A stretch of DNA of 16,158 nt, from NCBI GenBank assembly GCA_946478765.1, contig CAMLDH010000056.1:1-16158 (forward strand), written 5' to 3'. Shown piece after piece: positions 5,891-12,323 of this stretch. This DNA is from an uncultured Oxalobacteraceae bacterium (GTDB lineage Bacteria; Pseudomonadota; Gammaproteobacteria; Burkholderiales; Burkholderiaceae). The position numbers and the translations under genes are program-made. Numbering within the stretch: position 1 is the stretch's first letter; each line of letters begins with the position of its first letter. The notes under the pieces are model-generated. The model did not search any database and was not told the DNA's origin. It saw nothing but the letters and a program-made list of their open reading frames with translations.

Positions 5891-6718
5891 ATGATGCTTA
5901 ACGTACCTGAACTGTTTTACAAATACACCGATGTTGGTGACTGGCTGCCCAGCTTACTGGCAGGAGAATCGCTGAAGTTCTCAAGCCGAGTCAGGTTCAA
6001 TGACCCTTTTGATTCCCGCCCTGCTTTTCAAATAAGCGCTGATACCGATGAAGGGAGGAAGTACATCCATGCGCAGTTGAGAGCGCAGGACCTGTCGCCT
6101 GCCGCTCGTCTTCAGGCGGCGAGGCGAGTAACGGAGCAAGGCAAACAGCCGCGAATATTTGGCGGCACCGAACTCGAAAAGCTACTTGATGCCGTAGGGA
6201 GTCTTTCTCTCACAACATCATGGGATAACATTCTTATGTGGTCGCATTACGCCGACTTCCATAGAGGACTATGTTTCGCCTTCAGAAGCAATATAGATCT
6301 GTTCGAAACTGCTCTCCCGGTGAGATACGATGCTGAATTGCCAGTCATACGAAGACCGGATGACGGTCGAGACGTTATGCTCAAAAAAACTTTTCTCTGG
6401 AAATCAATCTGTTGGGCGTACGAAGAAGAATGGCGAGTCATCAAGAGACCGCTCACCGAAGCGGAAAGGCAGAGAGAGTTTCAAACATCCGCATACCTGC
6501 CACCCGATAAACAGCGAATCGTCGCTGATCAGCGTGGTCATGGGCTCTATCGATTCCAACAAGAAGCGATTTCAAGCATCACTCTCGGAATGAAAATCTC
6601 TAAGCCACAGAAGCAGTTTGTGCTGCAATCTATCCGCGATGCTGGACTAAATGTGCCTATTTACCAAGCGGAAGCATCAACGACACAATACGCAGTCACG
6701 CGGAAACAAATTCATTAA
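5891..6718 (+). CDS. DUF2971 family protein (second, distinct copy)
   Basis: This 275-aa protein is of the same broad family as the one at 3778-4776 but divergent from it. Landmarks are LFYKYTDVGDWLPSLL (8-23), LKFSSRVRFNDPFDSR (28-43, with the FNDPFD signature), SLSLTTSWDNILMWSHYADF (104-123), HRGLCFAF (124-131) and WAYEEEWRVIK (175-185). The conserved Trp-Ser-His-Tyr and Tyr-Glu-x-Glu-Trp-Arg motifs could form an active or binding site, but no function is known to me. The start is uncertain: ATG-ATG at 5891/5894 puts the FYKY motif near the N-terminus as in the family, although there is no good ribosome site; an ATG at 5843 and a TTG at 5825 are also in frame. It is alone on the plus strand, with no operon partner. 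Confidence 0.8.
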   Translation: MMLNVPELFYKYTDVGDWLPSLLAGESLKFSSRVRFNDPFDSRPAFQISADTDEGRKYIHAQLRAQDLSPAARLQAARRVTEQGKQPRIFGGTELEKLLDAVGSLSLTTSWDNILMWSHYADFHRGLCFAFRSNIDLFETALPVRYDAELPVIRRPDDGRDVMLKKTFLWKSICWAYEEEWRVIKRPLTEAERQREFQTSAYLPPDKQRIVADQRGHGLYRFQQEAISSITLGMKISKPQKQFVLQSIRDAGLNVPIYQAEASTTQYAVTRKQIH

Positions 6719-6812
6719 CTGAAGCGATTCTTAGTTGGCTTTGCGCCCGGTGCATGTGCCACGAGCGCAACAGCTGATTGGACGCCAGATCCAAGCATAA
6801 GCGACTCCCAGA

Positions 6813-6908
6813 TTACTCTCTTAGCACATCGGCGAGAATCTTTCCCTCGAACCAGCCCTTGTTTTCATCCTCCAGTGTTAGCGACTCGATGATGAATACT
6901 TCAGCGAA
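6813..6908 (-). pseudogene. Truncated N-terminal remnant of an unknown protein
   Basis: On the minus strand this segment reads FAEVFIIESLTLEDEN then KGWFEGKILADVLRE and stops at TAA (6815-6813). The VFxIESLxxxDE...FEGxxLxxxL pattern matches, from memory, the start of a family of unnamed proteins from variable regions that continue with a YIRT and HISCHG-like segment. Here the start codon is missing (no ATG, GTG or TTG with a ribosome site just upstream) and the frame ends after about 31 codons, so this is a degraded 5' fragment. The family memory is unverified. Confidence 0.5.
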
Positions 6909-6925
6909 TGTGTGGGTAAGTGGGT

Positions 6926-6953
6926 GGGTAGCAGCAATGCGCTGCTGCTACCC
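6926..6953. repeat. Hairpin with perfect 10-bp stem
   Basis: GGGTAGCAGC (6926-6935) pairs perfectly with GCTGCTACCC (6944-6953) across an 8-nt loop. No T-tract follows. It sits directly at the broken 5' end of the remnant at 6813-6908, so it may be a small REP-like insertion or rearrangement scar. Confidence 0.65.
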
Positions 6954-7141
6954 AACCAGCTAGCGGTGAGTAACGCGCTAAGTTCCCCCGCGAATAGAAG
7001 ACCTTGGTTCGACTTAGTTAGATGATCCCGTGTCTGCCTCGAGCAGACAAGTTTGTTCGACGTTGCTGCCGGCCAACGTAGGATGCGAAACACCACCCAG
7101 AGAAAAAGACGCCGCTTGAGATAAATTTACGTTGAGACTAA

Positions 7142-7705
7142 ATGAAAAAACTTGCTAAGGCGATAGCGCCTATGGATGAGCGCGTTAGGCACCTGAAATG
7201 GATTTTGGTTGACCAGATCGTCGACCTTACCACTGCGACCATTGCGATTCGCGATCACATTCAAGTCATGCAAGGCGAGCATCCACCTTCCGCGAAATGG
7301 TCAGTCTGCTACTTTCGCATGTGTAGTACGTTCCTCGTCGTTTCGCTTTCCAAACTCTTTGAAGCGCTTGATCACTACGGTAAGGAAATTCGGCAATTCC
7401 CTGTGGAGATAAGGGACTCATGCGCAGCACTTCGCGCGGAAATTGAACGTCGGAAAATTTATCAGTTTCGTAGTAAATATGCCGCACACGTTATCGACAA
7501 GGTTACAAAAATGCCGTTGAGCTTAAGCGAGGGTGATAGGCGATATAAGGAAATTGTCGGAGATGACGTTGGTGACCTCTTGGCTTTTTGCGATTGGATC
7601 AATCCTGTCGTTATGCCTCCGCCGAATACTAGCGTAATGTTCGCCGTTCTTAGCACTCGCGATCATTGTCTGGCAATTGTTGGTTCCGATTTGGAAAGGC
7701 CATAG
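7142..7705 (+). CDS. HEPN-like hypothetical protein (R-x5-H motif)
   Basis: This 187-aa soluble, mainly helical protein has predicted helices around 18-45, 55-80 and 85-125. The segment YQFRSKYAAHVID contains Arg110-x5-His116, matching the R-x4-6-H catalytic motif of HEPN RNases, and the surrounding 'RxKYAAH' resembles AbiU2/AbiV-type HEPN proteins (family knowledge from memory). If catalytic, it could act as an RNase toxin. No separate antitoxin or nucleotidyltransferase (MNT) gene is adjacent, which is unusual for HEPN toxins. Start ATG at 7142 has a modest GAGA ribosome site 6 nt upstream. Codon use is less GC-biased than the core genes, suggesting transfer. A non-catalytic HEPN-fold protein is an alternative. 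Confidence 0.6.
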   Translation: MKKLAKAIAPMDERVRHLKWILVDQIVDLTTATIAIRDHIQVMQGEHPPSAKWSVCYFRMCSTFLVVSLSKLFEALDHYGKEIRQFPVEIRDSCAALRAEIERRKIYQFRSKYAAHVIDKVTKMPLSLSEGDRRYKEIVGDDVGDLLAFCDWINPVVMPPPNTSVMFAVLSTRDHCLAIVGSDLERP

Positions 7706-7842
7706 GATCACCGATCCTACGTTAGCGGCGCTCGTGAAAAAGAAAATTTTCCCGTAGTGCTGTGAGCTTTTAACAATCGGTGCAGTTGGCTTTTGAAAAT
7801 GACAGCTAGGCTCCGACATCGAGATTGCACGGTATTACCATT

Positions 7843-8166
7843 TCAGCCGCCCGATAATACGAAGCGCGGAAACGTGATCCATTGTTCGAAGAACAGGCGG
7901 CTGATTGCATTCACCGGCCCGCTGAAGGGAACCGACGGCACCGGTTCCATTTCATGTGCGCGTCCCTGTATCGCCAGCGAAAGGCCGATGCCGGCAATCG
8001 CTGTGATCGACAGCGCGGCGGACAGGTTGACAAGCCCGACGAGCAACAGCAGATTCGCCACCATGAACAGCGGCACTGCAACGATGTGCAACATCAGGCT
8101 GGTTTTATGCTGGTGATACTTGGCGTAATCCTTCCATTGCCATTGTAAAAGTTCAGCGATACCCAT
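7843..8166 (-). CDS. Mpo1-like (DUF962) small membrane protein
   Basis: This is a 107-aa membrane protein with two hydrophobic segments, about 28-47 and 50-67. It shows the Mpo1/YGL010w layout: an N-terminal YAKYHQHKTSLMLHIVAVPL (14-33) with His18 and His27, and IQGRAHEMEP (66-75) with His71. It ends in the conserved-looking LFFEQWITFPRFVLSGG. Yeast Mpo1 is an iron-dependent dioxygenase acting on 2-hydroxy fatty acids; whether the short bacterial proteins share this is unknown. The ATG at 8166 has a GGGAGAAC ribosome site; a much longer upstream frame only shadows the divergent DUF1857 gene. Bacterial members are sometimes mislabelled 'terminase'. Confidence 0.8.
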   Translation of the reverse strand: MGIAELLQWQWKDYAKYHQHKTSLMLHIVAVPLFMVANLLLLVGLVNLSAALSITAIAGIGLSLAIQGRAHEMEPVPSVPFSGPVNAISRLFFEQWITFPRFVLSGG

Positions 8167-8328
8167 GCGTTCTCCCGTGATTGATATGGATCGGCGCGGC
8201 GCGTATGCGTTGACGCCAAGCCTTTCCATCCTATAGCGACAAGCCGGGTTGGGACGAAGATTCCGGTATGCGCGGATGCGTTGCGGCATTACACTTGCCG
8301 GGTATCCCAATTTCACGCACCGCTTATC

Positions 8329-8811
8329 ATGAAATTCAATCACCTCGTCGAAATCAACGATCCTCTCAATCCGCTGATCGACCCGCTCACCCGCGAACAA
8401 TTGTGGCAAGGGCTGGTGTTGCGCGCAGAGGCGCCGCAGCTCTTCGTGCCCTATCTCGATGAATGCAATCTGCTCGGACGCTCTGCCGGCACACTGTCGC
8501 GTGCGCTGCGCTACGGCACGCTGGTAGTGCGCGACAGCGTGACATTTTTTCCGATGCAACGCGTGCAGTATCACGTGCCGGCGCAGCCGGATATTCCGGC
8601 GTCCAGCCTGATCATGTCGATCGAGGAACCGCAGTCCAGCGTGTTTTTCGTGCGTTTCGAATATGACGACGGCAGCGGCGAGGACGAAGGCAATGCCGAT
8701 GCTTTCTATAACGAGTTCCGGCGTTCCGCGTACGAGGAATCGGATATCGATACGATCCGGATCATTCGGCAGCTGGCGCAAGAAGGGCGACTGGATAGGC
8801 CGCCGGTTTGA
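8329..8811 (+). CDS. DUF1857 / AtaL-like SRPBCC family protein
   Basis: This 160-aa cytoplasmic protein opens with MKFNHLVEINDPLNPLIDPL and continues TREQLWQGLVLRAEAPQLFVPYLDECNL, the typical start of DUF1857 (AtaL-like) proteins. The family has a START/SRPBCC-type hydrophobic-cavity fold. FFPMQRVQYHVPA (80-92) and the acidic strand FVRFEYDDGSGEDEG (108-122) also fit. The natural ligand is not known. The start at 8329 matches the family N-terminus, although its ribosome site is poor. It is divergent from the Mpo1-like gene, sharing a 162-bp intergenic region, and convergent with the DUF2382 gene across a hairpin. Confidence 0.85.
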   Translation: MKFNHLVEINDPLNPLIDPLTREQLWQGLVLRAEAPQLFVPYLDECNLLGRSAGTLSRALRYGTLVVRDSVTFFPMQRVQYHVPAQPDIPASSLIMSIEEPQSSVFFVRFEYDDGSGEDEGNADAFYNEFRRSAYEESDIDTIRIIRQLAQEGRLDRPPV

Positions 8812-8835
8812 TGCGGGAATGACGTGAAGGCGCCA

Positions 8836-8864
8836 GTGCTGCAGGAACCGCGTTCTTGCAGCAC
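8836..8864. terminator. Hairpin between convergent genes, possible bidirectional terminator
   Basis: GTGCTGCAGGAAC (8836-8848) pairs with GTTCTTGCAGCAC (8852-8864) across a CGC loop, a 13-bp stem with one G-T position. It lies midway between two convergent stop codons (8811 and 8894). No T-tract follows on either side, so it would not be a canonical intrinsic terminator. Confidence 0.55.
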
Positions 8865-8893
8865 CGGCCGGGTTTCATGTGGTGCCGGGCGAA

Positions 8894-9967
8894 TTACTTG
8901 GTGATTTTTTCCCAGCCATACCGCACGGCATCCTTGACCCGCGCCCACGGATGCCCGGCGTTACTGGATTCCCACTCACGCTGCACATCCGGTTCGACAT
9001 CGCTCCAGCGGTATTGGCTGTAGCGCTGATCGCTCGCCATTCTGGAGCCGAAGCGGTAGGCCGATGCGTAATCCTCATAACGGCCGCCGCTTTGTCCATA
9101 GGTGGTCTGCCAGTGGCTGCGGAAGTCCGTATCAAATGCCGTGGTGGCGCCTTGCACATCGCCCGTCATTTTTTCGACTTCGACATCGGTGCGGCGCACG
9201 GTGTCGCTGATGGTTTCCGTGCGCTCGCTGACGTCCTTGCCGACCACGACTTCTTCCACCACGCGCGCGGTTTTTCCGACGACTGCTTCTTCGGCGCTTT
9301 CGCGTACTTCAAACGAGCCTTCCTTGAGGGTGGCCATATCCGCTTCCGTCGCCGGTTCGTTGACGGGGTGCCGTTCCACCGACACATGCTCTTCGCGCAA
9401 CTGCACCGATTCCTCTACCGGGGTCTCGACCACGTGCTGGAATATGCGCACGCCGCCGCGCTGCACGACGCGCTTGCCGACTTGCAGCTCTTCCTGGATA
9501 ACCGGAATTGCTGTCTTACTTCCGGCGTAACGGCTGCGCTCCTGCTGGATCTCGGTGTCGCTGAGCGCCGGCGCCGCCTTATCGTATTGCGACCAGCCCT
9601 GGCTTTGCCAATGGGTAGCGCGCTCGTTGATATCGACCGGATTGTAGCGATTCAGGATCTCGGTGGCGCGGTCGGCCTGCTCCTCGGTGGCGGCATGCAC
9701 GGTCAGCAGATAGCTGCCGCGGCGCACGGCTTCGGTATAGATGTCCGCATGCCGATCCTGTTCCGGCGAACCAAATAGCGTACGGAAAAAGCCCATGATG
9801 CCGCCGCCTTGTTCGTCGTGACGCAACGCCGCTTGTCGTGCGTCGGTGGTTTCGAGTTCCGGGCTGAGCTTGACATGCTCGATGGAAAACCCGCTGCTCG
9901 TCAAATCATTCAGCGCTTGCTGCGCCTGGTTGTAATTGTCATATACGCCTATTACGGTATGTGCCAT
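8894..9967 (-). CDS. YsnF/AvaK-type DUF2382 stress protein with GSP17M-like N-domain
   Basis: This 357-aa protein has three parts. Residues 1-110 resemble the general-stress-protein-17M/YflT fold (HTVIGVYDNYNQAQQALNDL, later SYLLTVHA). Residues 155-270 form the DUF2382 domain, with two repeats of the 'xVxEExxVGKxVV' type: VIQEELQVGKRVVQRG (156-171) and VVEEVVVGKDVSERTETI (236-253), with EHVSVERHPV between. A C-terminal tryptophan/tyrosine-rich tail (282-357) contains WQTTYG, YASAYRFG, REWE and WARVKDAVRYGWEKITK. There is no signal peptide. The domain is associated with stress responses, but its biochemical role is unclear. The ATG at 9967 has an AGGAG site 7 nt upstream. It lies 60 bp downstream of the other DUF2382 gene on the same strand and is probably co-transcribed with it. 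Confidence 0.85.
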   Translation of the reverse strand: MAHTVIGVYDNYNQAQQALNDLTSSGFSIEHVKLSPELETTDARQAALRHDEQGGGIMGFFRTLFGSPEQDRHADIYTEAVRRGSYLLTVHAATEEQADRATEILNRYNPVDINERATHWQSQGWSQYDKAAPALSDTEIQQERSRYAGSKTAIPVIQEELQVGKRVVQRGGVRIFQHVVETPVEESVQLREEHVSVERHPVNEPATEADMATLKEGSFEVRESAEEAVVGKTARVVEEVVVGKDVSERTETISDTVRRTDVEVEKMTGDVQGATTAFDTDFRSHWQTTYGQSGGRYEDYASAYRFGSRMASDQRYSQYRWSDVEPDVQREWESSNAGHPWARVKDAVRYGWEKITK

Positions 9968-10027
9968 GATGAATCTCCTGTATGACATGATGAGGATTCG
10001 ACGTCCTGGCCGAATCCGCTGGTTGCA

Positions 10028-10678
10028 CTAAACTGATGAATCCGAGGCCTTGTTTCGACCGGGAGAAGAGGTCTGTTCATCGAAGCGTTCTATCGTTACC
10101 TGTTCGCTCTTTAGAACCACGGTTTGGGGTGCGTGTTCCTCGCGCTGCTTTTTTGTGATGCGCACTTCTTCCTTGAGCAGCAATTGCTTCTGGACCACCA
10201 GCACTTCTTCGACAATCGGCACCACCAAGGTGTCGCCGTCGTAGTGTGCGGCCGGTGGGTCCGGGGTATTGACGATCTGGCCGATCGCTACCCGGTCGAT
10301 CTGCAGTTCGTCGTGCAGCAACGGTACATCGACCCTCTGTTCACGCTCCGTTACTGTTTTATGGACGCGCACACCTCTACCGGTGTCTACCACACGCTTG
10401 CCGACCTGGAGTTCTTCCTGCAGAACCTTGAGGACGATCGGCTGCGTACCGCCGGCTACGGCGGGCAGCTGGTCGAACGCGAATGGGAGGCGGTAGCTGT
10501 GATCGTCTTGCGCTACCAGCAGGCTAACGGGCAGCAACACTTCGCCGCCCTGCTCAAACCGGATCACCGCCTGCGCTTCTGCGCCGGCCTGCTCTATCGA
10601 CGCGATGTGCGCGTGCCTTCCTTCTGTATCCGTCACCATCGCGCCAACAGCGTCCGTGCCCTTGGGAAAATGCGCCAT
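10028..10678 (-). CDS. DUF2382 (YsnF/AvaK) domain protein
   Basis: This 216-aa soluble protein has an N-terminal barrel-like region (1-65, MAHFPKGTDAVGAMV and AVIRFEQGGEVLLPVSLLV), perhaps PRC-barrel or DUF2171-like. A DUF2382 domain follows (80-200): VLQEELQVGKRVVDTGRGV (85-103), VDVPLLHDELQIDRVAIG and IVEEVLVVQKQLLLKEEVRI (155-174), with VTIERFDEQ near the end. The first motif is almost identical to that of the neighbouring 357-aa protein, so the two are paralogues by duplication or recruitment. The ATG at 10678 is preceded by AGGAAGAG; an ATG at 10699 is possible but lacks a ribosome site. It is probably the first gene of a two-gene unit, with a hairpin in its presumed leader. Confidence 0.83.
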   Translation of the reverse strand: MAHFPKGTDAVGAMVTDTEGRHAHIASIEQAGAEAQAVIRFEQGGEVLLPVSLLVAQDDHSYRLPFAFDQLPAVAGGTQPIVLKVLQEELQVGKRVVDTGRGVRVHKTVTEREQRVDVPLLHDELQIDRVAIGQIVNTPDPPAAHYDGDTLVVPIVEEVLVVQKQLLLKEEVRITKKQREEHAPQTVVLKSEQVTIERFDEQTSSPGRNKASDSSV

Positions 10679-11032
10679 GAACCGTGCTCTTCCTGTCATG
10701 CCGAATGAAAAATTCGATATGCAAGTATCGGACCCATGCATCAGGCCCATGCGCCGACCATGCCGGCGGTCAAAAACATCTTTTACCTGGCGTAATGCCA
10801 GGTAGTGCAAGCGGTCGTGCAGGCCGCCGTGTCGACATTGACTGCGCGGGTGCTGCGGCCTGCCTACAAGACGTTGGGCGATGAGTGCGTGCGGTAACGG
10901 TAGTTTTTTCGCACGCTGCGTAAAAATTGCAAAAGCGCGCCAACATCGCGGGGAATGACCGGCAGAGGGGATGCCGAACTAAATGCGGCTGGCAGGTTCA
11001 TATTCGTATCGTCAACGCTGCGGAGAATGCGT
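10679..11032. other. Divergent promoter region of the stress cluster
   Basis: This 354-bp region between divergent stress genes has no gene. It holds a perfect 8-bp-stem hairpin at 10784-10804 and a second inverted repeat, GCGTGCG (10887-10893) with CGCACGC (10910-10916). I could not fix a promoter with confidence on either strand. Confidence 0.5.
10784..10804. promoter_or_regulatory. Perfect 8-bp inverted repeat upstream of DUF2382 unit
   Basis: TACCTGGC (10784-10791) and GCCAGGTA (10797-10804) form a perfect dyad across GTAAT. It lies about 105 bp before the DUF2382 start codon. It is not followed by a T-run in the direction of that gene, so an operator or leader hairpin is more likely than a terminator. 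Confidence 0.4.
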
Positions 11033-11578
11033 ATGTCTACCATCATTGCGGGGCGGGTTGAACAGCAGTCGCAAGTGCAGGACGCAGTCGGCGCATTGCG
11101 CAATGCGGGATTTCCGGAGGATCAGATCAGCTCTTTTTATGTCAATCCGCCCGGACAGCACGACACTTATCCGATCGGCGGCGATCGCGACAAATCGCCC
11201 GGCGCGGAACACAGCAGCAGGGGTACGGCAGGCGGCGGCGCGCTGGGTGCGGCGATCGGCATCGCGACCACGCCGCTGATCGGACCGGCAGGCGCGCTTG
11301 CGGGCGGCTTGGTGGGCGCGCATGTCGGTTCGCTGGTCGGCACCCTGTCGCAAATGGATGAAGCGGACGAGACGCCGCCCGTGCGGCAATCCGGCATGCT
11401 GGTGGCGGTCAGCGTGGCGGACGATGCGGATGAAGCACGTGCCGTGCAAGTGCTGCGCGCGCTCGGCGCCCATGATCTGGAACGGGCCGAAGGCACCATT
11501 GCCGAGGGCGACTGGCGCGATTTCGATCCTGTGAGTACGCCCGTGTTTTTGGATCGGAAGTCCGCGTGGCGGAGATAA
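11033..11578 (+). CDS. Glycine-zipper stress-type protein, GSP17M-like
   Basis: This is a 181-aa protein. The N-terminal part, MSTIIAGRVEQQSQVQDAV followed by LRNAGFPEDQISSFYVNPPG, has the layout of GSP17M/DUF1269-like stress proteins. A glycine/alanine-rich hydrophobic stretch (about 65-105: GGGALGAAIGIATTPLIGPA, AGALAGGLVGAHVGSLVG) forms a glycine-zipper membrane hairpin. The C-terminal part (SGMLVAVSVADDADEARAVQVLRALGAHDLERAEG) is a ferredoxin-like half repeat. The start at 11033 has GGAG 7 nt upstream. It is divergent from the two DUF2382 genes and probably belongs to the same stress regulon. The exact role is unknown. Confidence 0.75.
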   Translation: MSTIIAGRVEQQSQVQDAVGALRNAGFPEDQISSFYVNPPGQHDTYPIGGDRDKSPGAEHSSRGTAGGGALGAAIGIATTPLIGPAGALAGGLVGAHVGSLVGTLSQMDEADETPPVRQSGMLVAVSVADDADEARAVQVLRALGAHDLERAEGTIAEGDWRDFDPVSTPVFLDRKSAWRR

Positions 11579-11655
11579 TGCTAATGCGATGCAATGACCG
11601 CCGACAAGCAGTGCCGGTTTGTCCGTGTGCTTCCCATCTACCCTGAAAACGCCAT

Positions 11656-12321
11656 TTAGCGAACAGGCAATGCATGCAAACGAGATATCCAGGTGTCGAA
11701 ATGCCGGCACTGTCCGCGCAGAACTTGCATGCCGGCCGCCGCCGCCGCGGAGGGGCTATCTTTCAGCTTGCCATACCCAGCCGACCTCAGCTTGTCCAGC
11801 AGATGGTAGGAAGGCGCATATCCGGTATTGATATGTTCAGGAGAAGCGTAATTCGCTCGTACTGCTTGCAAGGCAGGAATGCTTTCCGAAAAAAACGGGT
11901 GATTGCCAAACGCAAGAGCGACATCGGCAAATACAAGGGCTTCAAATTCATGCAATTGCAGATAGGGTGCGAAGTTCGCTCGCTGGATATCGTTGGATAA
12001 CGCGCGCTCCAGGTGATCCACCCGTTGATAAGGATCGGCAAGAACCTGTGCCGCCGCATAACCTGGAAAATCCGTCGGCATCTTGAACAGGTCAAACATC
12101 GTCGTCACCCAAGCGCCGCGTTGCTCCGAACACAGATGCTGTATTTGCCATTTCGCTTTGCCATAACCATTGATGCCGCCTTTATGTCCCGGACTGGTTC
12201 GCACGATGCGGGCAGACAATTCGATTTCGCCCGATTCCCACAAATAGCCGCTTAATAATTGGTTGCAGAATGCTTCTTCGGTTGGCCCTTCAACGAGAGC
12301 AATAATGCGCTTGACCGCCAT
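11656..12321 (-). CDS. DUF4276 family protein (TOPRIM-like), partner of AAA ATPase
   Basis: This is a 221-aa protein. VEGPTEEAF (10-18) with Glu11 at the end of the first strand, TTMFDLFKMP (73-82) with Asp77 and HEFEALVFADV (124-134) fit the DUF4276 family, which is regarded as TOPRIM-like, suggesting metal-dependent nuclease or related activity (family knowledge; catalysis is inference). The start ATG lies 2 nt after the ATPase stop (TAG-TC-ATG), with GGGAAAGGG upstream inside the ATPase gene, so translation is coupled and the products probably act together. Its C-terminus (FDTWISRLHAL) looks complete. It is convergent with the glycine-zipper gene, 77 bp away, with no clear terminator between. 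Confidence 0.82.
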   Translation of the reverse strand: MAVKRIIALVEGPTEEAFCNQLLSGYLWESGEIELSARIVRTSPGHKGGINGYGKAKWQIQHLCSEQRGAWVTTMFDLFKMPTDFPGYAAAQVLADPYQRVDHLERALSNDIQRANFAPYLQLHEFEALVFADVALAFGNHPFFSESIPALQAVRANYASPEHINTGYAPSYHLLDKLRSAGYGKLKDSPSAAAAAGMQVLRGQCRHFDTWISRLHALPVR

Positions 12322-12323
12322 GA

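Larger units (their letters stand above)
6719..7141. other. Non-coding stretch with gene remnant and hairpins
   Basis: This 420-bp gap lies between the second DUF2971 gene and the HEPN-like gene. It contains an inverted repeat TTGCGC (6741-6746) with GCGCAA (6765-6770) about 20 bp after the DUF2971 stop, a truncated coding remnant (6813-6908, minus) and a 10-bp-stem hairpin (6926-6953). No intact gene is supported. Confidence 0.55.

Noticed and set aside
6968..7023. Third attC-like site (GAGTAAC ... GTTAGAT)
   Set aside because: R' fits GTTRRRY and a CTAAGT/ACTTAG stem exists, but R'' is off consensus and there is no spacer between L' and R', so the architecture fails.
3290..7840. CRISPR array, complete insertion sequence or integrase
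   Set aside because: Only two-copy tandem repeats occur, without regularly spaced spacers; no transposase or tyrosine-recombinase motifs were seen.
8879..9778. 299-aa plus-strand open frame
   Set aside because: It is antisense to the DUF2382 stress gene and shows no family motifs.
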